In this document: in pieces, positions 60,211 through 64,000 of the stretch
How the letters are laid out: every line of letters begins with the position of its first letter
Numbering within the stretch: position 1 is the stretch's first letter
From: Streptomyces phaeofaciens
GTDB taxonomy: Bacteria; Actinomycetota; Actinomycetes; Streptomycetales; Streptomycetaceae
Length of the DNA stretch: 64,000 nt
Reading direction: 5' to 3'
Assembly: GCF_014648915.1 (NCBI RefSeq)
Contig: NZ_BMSA01000011.1
Span: 209,224 to 273,223 of the forward strand
Notes under the pieces: generated by a model
What the model was told of the DNA's origin: nothing
Database searches by the model: none
What the model saw: the letters and a program-made list of their open reading frames with translations, nothing else
Position numbers and translations under genes: made by a program

Positions 60211-60246
60211 CGGGCGATCACGCAGCGAGTTTCACGTGATCGCCCG
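60211..60246. terminator. bidirectional hairpin terminator
   Basis: A perfect 12 bp stem, CGGGCGATCACG (60211-60222) pairing with 60235-60246, with a 12 nt loop. It lies between convergent genes ending at 60093 (+) and 60254 (-), 8 bp from the latter. Confidence 0.78.
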
Positions 60247-60253
60247 TCAGGTC

Positions 60254-60658
60254 CTACGCCAGGTAGGTGCCTGCAAAAGCGCCGTCGAAGCCGAGCGCGG
60301 TGAGGGCCTGCTCGACGCTGGGGTAGTTCGTGACGTCCGGGGTGCCGCTCAGAGCGTCGAAGTCGGCGCGGCTGATCTCGGGTTCGAGCCACTGGTCGCC
60401 GCACCGGCAGCAGACCCAGACGTTGCGGCCGTGGTTGATGAGCAGCCAGTCGCGTCGGGCCCGGCAGCCCGAGCACATCGCGGGGATGCCGCCGAAGGCC
60501 AGCTCCTGCGGGTGGCTGAGGCAGCGGGTCGCGCCGGGGCCGTCGGCCGGCTGAGTCTCGTTCTGGATGTACAGCAGGGGGTCGGTGCCGGCAAGGAGGG
60601 CGGGCAGCACGGGTGCCGGCTCGGTGGTGTGGTCGGTGGCTCTGAGCACGAGCGTCAT
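60254..60658 (-). CDS. zinc-ribbon hypothetical protein
   Basis: A 134-residue protein with a central four-cysteine ribbon: AMCSGCRARRDWLLINHGRN then VWVCCRCGDQWLEPE (about 60-95). An additional ATRC lies upstream. The C-terminal helix SVEQALTALGFDGAFAGTYL is well formed. It lies downstream of the relaxase on the same strand, separated by ~107 bp. Possible nucleic-acid binding; no family is assigned. Confidence 0.72.
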   Translation of the reverse strand: MTLVLRATDHTTEPAPVLPALLAGTDPLLYIQNETQPADGPGATRCLSHPQELAFGGIPAMCSGCRARRDWLLINHGRNVWVCCRCGDQWLEPEISRADFDALSGTPDVTNYPSVEQALTALGFDGAFAGTYLA

Positions 60659-60765
60659 CTCCCGGTCGAGGGCTTGCTGTTTTCAGCCGTAACAGCCGGT
60701 GGAACCGCTTGTCCAGGCATTTCGAGGCATCCGGCGGCCAGTGACCGGCTTTCCGGGCGCACTGG

Positions 60766-62538
60766 TCAGCGGCGCGGCGGGCGACTGCGCGGGGCAGGGA
60801 CGGCAGGGCGCGGCGCTGCTGCGGATGTGTTCCGTCCGCTGGTGGGGCGGGCCGAGGGCCTGTTCGGCCGGGTGCCAGCCTGCTGGCGATGAGTAGCTTC
60901 CCCTGGGTGGGCGGGGAGCTGCGCGATCCGGCGCAGGCGCCAGACCAGGACGTCGTTCACGTCCGCGGCGGTGTCGAGTTCGCGCATGTCGATGGCCCGC
61001 TGGAGGAGGACCTCGGGGTCGTGTCCTGCTGCTTCGGCCTGGGCGAGGGTGGCGGCCAAGGCGTCCGTCTGCGTCGAGGCGCCTTCTGTGCGGACGTCCT
61101 GTTCCTTCAGGACTGTTCGGATGGTGCTCTCGTACTTCCGCCGGTCGGCCTCGGGCAGGGCGCGGCCTTGGTCGTGGAGTGCTCGCATGGGGGTGTTGGC
61201 GGCGAGGCGGTAGGCGGTGCGGAGGTGTTGGGCGGTCTGGCGGGCGGCGTGGGCCTGCTGGGCGTGGCCGTGGGCGGAGTGCCAGCGGGCGGCGGCGAGG
61301 GCGACCAGGACGAGGGTGGAGACGAGCATGGCGGTGGTGCCGCCGTCTTCGCCGCGCCCGAGGGCGCCGCCGGCCTGGATGATGCCTCGGGCGGCGAAGC
61401 GGATGGCTCGGGTGTCGGCGCGCTCTGCTCGCACGTGGCTGCGGGTCGCACGTTCGAAGGATCGGGCGGCGGCGGCCAGCTCGGCGCGGGTGGCGGCGGG
61501 GGAGGTCTGGGCGAGGGCGTCGAGGAGTTCTCCGACGCCGACGAGGTGGGCGGCGGCTTCGTCGTCGTCGCGGTCGAGGAGGACGGCGGCGTGCTCGGCG
61601 GTGCCGGTGGCGCTGCGGCGTGCTCGGGCGGGTGGGGGCCAGTCCGGTCGGCCTTCGGCAGCGGGGGGCGCGGCCTGGTCGGTGAGGCCGTCGGCCAGGT
61701 GGTGGCGGATCTTCGGGAGGGACAGGTCGGGGGCGAGCTTGGAGCCGGGGTACCAGATCGGGTCGCCGTGGCGGTTGCGGTCGCCGGGAAGGGCTACGTT
61801 GTAGCCGAGGGCGTCACCGGACGGTGCGTGGCGCACCTTCACGCGCAGGCCCGCCTCGTGAAGGCGGGTGAAGAACTCCTCTTCGGTGGCGGCTCCGGCA
61901 AGGGCTTGGCGGACGGCTTCGCGGAGCGTCTCGCGGGGGGTCTCGAGGCGGCCGGTGCGTTCGGCCTTGAACTTCTCGGCGCTGGTGGGGTTCTTCGCTG
62001 CGGTGCCGTCGCCGGCGTTGAGGCGGCGCAGGTCCATCTCCTTCTCGATGCGCCGGCATTCGGCCTGGGCCTTGTTGAAGTCGTAGTTCAGGCGTGGGTT
62101 GCGCAGGTCTCCTCGGACCAGGGTGGCGACGATGTGGATGTGGTCTTCCGCGTGGCGGACGGCGATCCACCGGCAGCCGTCGGGATCACCGTCCGGGGCG
62201 ATGCCCGTGGCGTGGACGATGCGCTGGGCGATGGCGTTCCACTCCTTGTCGGAGAACCGCCGGTCGCCGGGGGCGGTGCGGACCGAGCAGTGCCAGACAT
62301 GCTTGGCGGGTGCGCGGTCGCCGGCCTGCTTGACCCGCAGGTCGAGGGCTGCGGTGAGGCGGGCGAGGGTGGCCTTCGGGTCGGGGTCGGGGCTGGTGTC
62401 GCGGCCGGGGTCGGGGGCGAAGCCGTCCCAGGAGCCCACGAGGTGTGCGTCGGTGTGCTCCTCGCGCCGGCCGGGACCGTAGAGGTAGACGAGGAGGCCG
62501 TGGGTGCGGGAGCCGCGTCCGATGTCGGGAACCATCAC
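60766..62538 (-). CDS. MobA/VirD2-type relaxase
   Basis: A 590-residue conjugative relaxase that would nick oriT and lead the transferred strand. The HUH metal site is RHAEDHIHIVATL (His129, His133, His135), preceded by HVWHCSVRT (~80-88). Tyr18 and Tyr20 in LLVYLYGPGR are candidates for the catalytic tyrosine. After the ~200-residue relaxase domain come a linker, a hydrophobic pair near 385-410 (GGTTAMLVSTLVLVALAAAR), a helical region, and a disordered tail ending PRSRPPRR. ATG 62538 overlaps the mobC stop by 4 bp. Confidence 0.9.
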   Translation of the reverse strand: MMVPDIGRGSRTHGLLVYLYGPGRREEHTDAHLVGSWDGFAPDPGRDTSPDPDPKATLARLTAALDLRVKQAGDRAPAKHVWHCSVRTAPGDRRFSDKEWNAIAQRIVHATGIAPDGDPDGCRWIAVRHAEDHIHIVATLVRGDLRNPRLNYDFNKAQAECRRIEKEMDLRRLNAGDGTAAKNPTSAEKFKAERTGRLETPRETLREAVRQALAGAATEEEFFTRLHEAGLRVKVRHAPSGDALGYNVALPGDRNRHGDPIWYPGSKLAPDLSLPKIRHHLADGLTDQAAPPAAEGRPDWPPPARARRSATGTAEHAAVLLDRDDDEAAAHLVGVGELLDALAQTSPAATRAELAAAARSFERATRSHVRAERADTRAIRFAARGIIQAGGALGRGEDGGTTAMLVSTLVLVALAAARWHSAHGHAQQAHAARQTAQHLRTAYRLAANTPMRALHDQGRALPEADRRKYESTIRTVLKEQDVRTEGASTQTDALAATLAQAEAAGHDPEVLLQRAIDMRELDTAADVNDVLVWRLRRIAQLPAHPGEATHRQQAGTRPNRPSARPTSGRNTSAAAPRPAVPAPRSRPPRR

Positions 62539-63194
62539 AGCCGCCTGTTCACCAAGTCGTTCGCCGCGTCGTCGAGGCGTCCGAGGGACCGGGTCAGAAC
62601 GCTCAGCGCGTGGTCGAGTTCGCCGGGGCGGGGCTGTCCTCCGGCGTTGTGGACGTAGGCGATCTGGTTGATGTTGTTGCCGATCCGGGCCAGGGCGGTA
62701 CGCAGGGCGGCGAGTTCGTCGATGGCGATGTCGAGTTGTTCGTTGGTGTGCAGGGTGGTCGAACCGCGGGCGGTGGCAAGACCGGCGGCGGCGAGGAATC
62801 GGGCGACGGTGATGTTGCGCTGCGCGGCGGCGGCGACGATCTCGGCTTTCTCGTCGTCGGAGAGACGGGTGGTGGTCTTGCGGGTGCGTTCGCTCGGGTT
62901 ACGGGGGCGGCGGCGCGGTGTGCGGTCGGGGAAGGCGGGCGGGCGCGGCTGCTCGCGGTGGTCGTCGTGGTCGGCTTCTCCTTCGGTTACCGGCGCCCCC
63001 TGGTGCCGGTTGCCCGGCTGGTCCCCGTGCGCCCTCGCTCGGGGACCAGCCGGGCTTCCCTCGCCCTCTGGGGCGGGGGCAAGTGCGTGCGACGGGCCGT
63101 AGGACCGTCGTACGCGATAGCTTGCTCCGCCAGGAGCCGTCGTGGGGTCACGCTGCTCTCCGGCCGTGGTCGCTGCCGGGTCGTCGGTGGTCAC
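62535..63194 (-). CDS. mobC: MobC-like relaxosome protein
   Basis: A 219-residue accessory that binds oriT and helps the relaxase. The first ~115 residues are polar and disordered. The conserved part (~120-219) has the MobC pattern: TRLSDDEKAEIVAAAAQRNI (ribbon-helix-helix-like), then RTALARIGNNINQIAYVHNA. GTG 63194 overlaps the stop of the preceding small gene (GTGA), and its own stop overlaps the relaxase ATG. This three-gene coupling fixes both starts. Confidence 0.87.
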   Translation of the reverse strand: MTTDDPAATTAGEQRDPTTAPGGASYRVRRSYGPSHALAPAPEGEGSPAGPRARAHGDQPGNRHQGAPVTEGEADHDDHREQPRPPAFPDRTPRRRPRNPSERTRKTTTRLSDDEKAEIVAAAAQRNITVARFLAAAGLATARGSTTLHTNEQLDIAIDELAALRTALARIGNNINQIAYVHNAGGQPRPGELDHALSVLTRSLGRLDDAANDLVNRRL

Positions 63195-63415
63195 CGGCTC
63201 GTCTCGGGGTTCTGCTGCTGGATTTCGCGGACGATTTCCTCGATCCAGTCCATGGCGAGGACCGGGTGGTGGAGGGTCCAAGGGCGGTCGTGCTGCCCGC
63301 GCTGCACGATCCAGGTGGTATCGGGGCCGGATTGGGCGTGGTGGAGGTGGCCGCGCTGGTGCAGGACGGTCAGCCAGGACTCAACTTCGGCGGGCGTGGC
63401 CGGGTGAGTGCGCAT
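63191..63415 (-). CDS. small protein upstream of mobC
   Basis: A 74-residue protein, MRTHPATPAEVESWLTVLHQ to QQQNPETSR. A winged-helix-like pattern is possible (AEVESWLTVLHQRGHLHHAQ then a wing, TTWIVQRGQHDRPWTL). ATG 63415 has GGAG eight bases upstream. It is coupled to mobC by GTGA. It may be a small regulator or a relaxosome accessory. Confidence 0.68.
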   Translation of the reverse strand: MRTHPATPAEVESWLTVLHQRGHLHHAQSGPDTTWIVQRGQHDRPWTLHHPVLAMDWIEEIVREIQQQNPETSR

Positions 63416-63468
63416 CAGGTGGGCTCCGCTTCTGTTCGGGAGGGGTGTCCGGAGCGGGTGACCGGTCG

Positions 63469-63489
63469 GGGTGACCGGCTCGGTCACCC
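63469..63489. repeat. perfect 9 bp inverted repeat upstream of the mob genes, oriT/operator candidate
   Basis: GGGTGACCG-GCT-CGGTCACCC lies in the 91 bp gap before the small gene that leads mobC and the relaxase. A second GGGTGACCGG begins about 12 bp to the left. Position and symmetry fit an oriT arm or an autoregulatory operator. TGACCGG words are also frequent in the coding sequence to the right. Confidence 0.5.
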
Positions 63490-63506
63490 GCTCCGTGGAG
63501 GTTCGG

Positions 63507-64000
63507 TCAGGGGCGGGTTGAGGTGACCGGTTGTCCGTGCTGGGCGCGGAGCTGGGCCATCAGGGTGGTCAGGGTGTCGCTGGAGAGCGGGATCTGCTGA
63601 CCGCGGATCGCCTGGGCGACCACCTTGCGGGTCAGCTTGTCCTGGGTCCTGACCGCCGACCGGGCGATCTTCAGCAGCTCCTCGGTGTCCGGGTCGGGCC
63701 GCCGGTCACCAGGTGTCCGGGTGCCCCGGTCAGTGACCGGCGGCTGGGTGACCGGCTGACCGGGATCCGCTGTCTGGCTGTTCTGGTCACGGGTGACCGG
63801 GGCAGCGTCTTCGGCGCGGTCAGTGACCGGCCGCGCCGTGTCCGGCTGTCCGGGCAGGTCAGCGGCCTTGTGCCGCTGACCGGAGTGACCGGGATGACCG
63901 GTGACCGGCGTCGGACTGTCCGCCGGGGTCGTGTCCCCGGTCAGTGAGGCGCATTCCAGGGGTCGTCGCAACACAGTGATCAACTGGCTGTGGCCAGGAG
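63507..64000 (-). CDS. C-terminal part of a DUF2637/SpdB-like transfer protein, 5'-partial
   Basis: The visible part reads VLRRPLECASLTGDTTPADS, then a run of PVTG/PVTD repeats (~90 residues). It ends with a conserved helical domain: LLKIARSAVRTQDKLTRKVV, AQAIRGQQIPLSSDTLTTLM, AQLRAQHGQPVTSTRP. The frame remains open to the window edge, so the start lies outside. I associate this C-terminal domain with DUF2637-type membrane proteins of Streptomyces mobile elements; the membrane region is not in view. Confidence 0.65.
   Translation of the reverse strand, partial: PGHSQLITVLRRPLECASLTGDTTPADSPTPVTGHPGHSGQRHKAADLPGQPDTARPVTDRAEDAAPVTRDQNSQTADPGQPVTQPPVTDRGTRTPGDRRPDPDTEELLKIARSAVRTQDKLTRKVVAQAIRGQQIPLSSDTLTTLMAQLRAQHGQPVTSTRP

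Noticed and set aside
1..64000. tRNA genes or att sites marking the element boundary
   Set aside because: No tRNA-like cloverleaf or long direct repeat pair was seen by eye; the boundaries of the element remain undefined.
1..64000. CRISPR arrays
   Set aside because: No regularly spaced repeats were found; the only repeats are a four-copy pentamer and scattered TGACCGG words.

Overview
The window is high-GC actinobacterial DNA, almost certainly from a Streptomyces chromosome. Indicators are strong G/C third-position bias, many GTG/TTG starts, 1-8 bp start/stop overlaps, and Streptomyces-type families (SCO6880, DUF6112, DUF317, DUF4913, TIGR04141). All calls come from reading the sequence; no database search was run. 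No tRNA, rRNA or CRISPR array was seen.

Layout. (1) 1-5.0 kb is chromosomal backbone: a TrmB/LuxR-type regulator cut by the window edge, a DUF456 membrane protein, an ada-alkA/ogt alkylation-repair operon, a ~266 bp MITE, and rsgA. (2) 5.0-6.0 kb holds a 23-codon ORF and a phiC31 gp3-like recombination directionality factor with no integrase in view. (3) 6.2-24.2 kb is a defence island. Its core is a minus-strand operon: HTH/N6-methylase-like protein, HsdM, HsdS, HsdR, then a Ser/Thr kinase with a TPR-like tail. Around it lie a second N6-methylase-like protein, a TIGR04141/DUF6119 protein, a NucS-like nuclease with DUF5655, and a beta-class DNA methyltransferase. Both extra methylase-like proteins keep the SAM motif but have Glu in place of the motif IV Asn.

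(4) From 24.7 kb to the right edge is an integrative conjugative element with a type IV secretion layout rather than the FtsK/TraB system usual in Streptomyces. It encodes a VirB1-like transglycosylase/NlpC-P60 protein (frameshifted), DUF6112, a single-pass transfer protein, a TrbL/VirB6-like protein, an SCO6880 protein, a VirB4-like ATPase, a VirD4/TraG coupling protein, a MobA-type relaxase and MobC. Many small orphan proteins lie between. Cargo includes an MFS exporter with an ATP-grasp ligase, a decayed C5-cytosine methyltransferase, a nuclease-like protein and a UDG-family protein. A 2,170 bp group II intron sits antisense inside one conserved transfer-region gene.

The element looks partly decayed (frameshifted hydrolase, interrupted gene, broken methyltransferase). 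Yet its orphan proteins and its relaxase share disordered, Arg-ended C-termini, a pattern that could be a type IV secretion signal. A 34 bp promoter-like element occurs twice, each copy exactly the same distance from a start codon.
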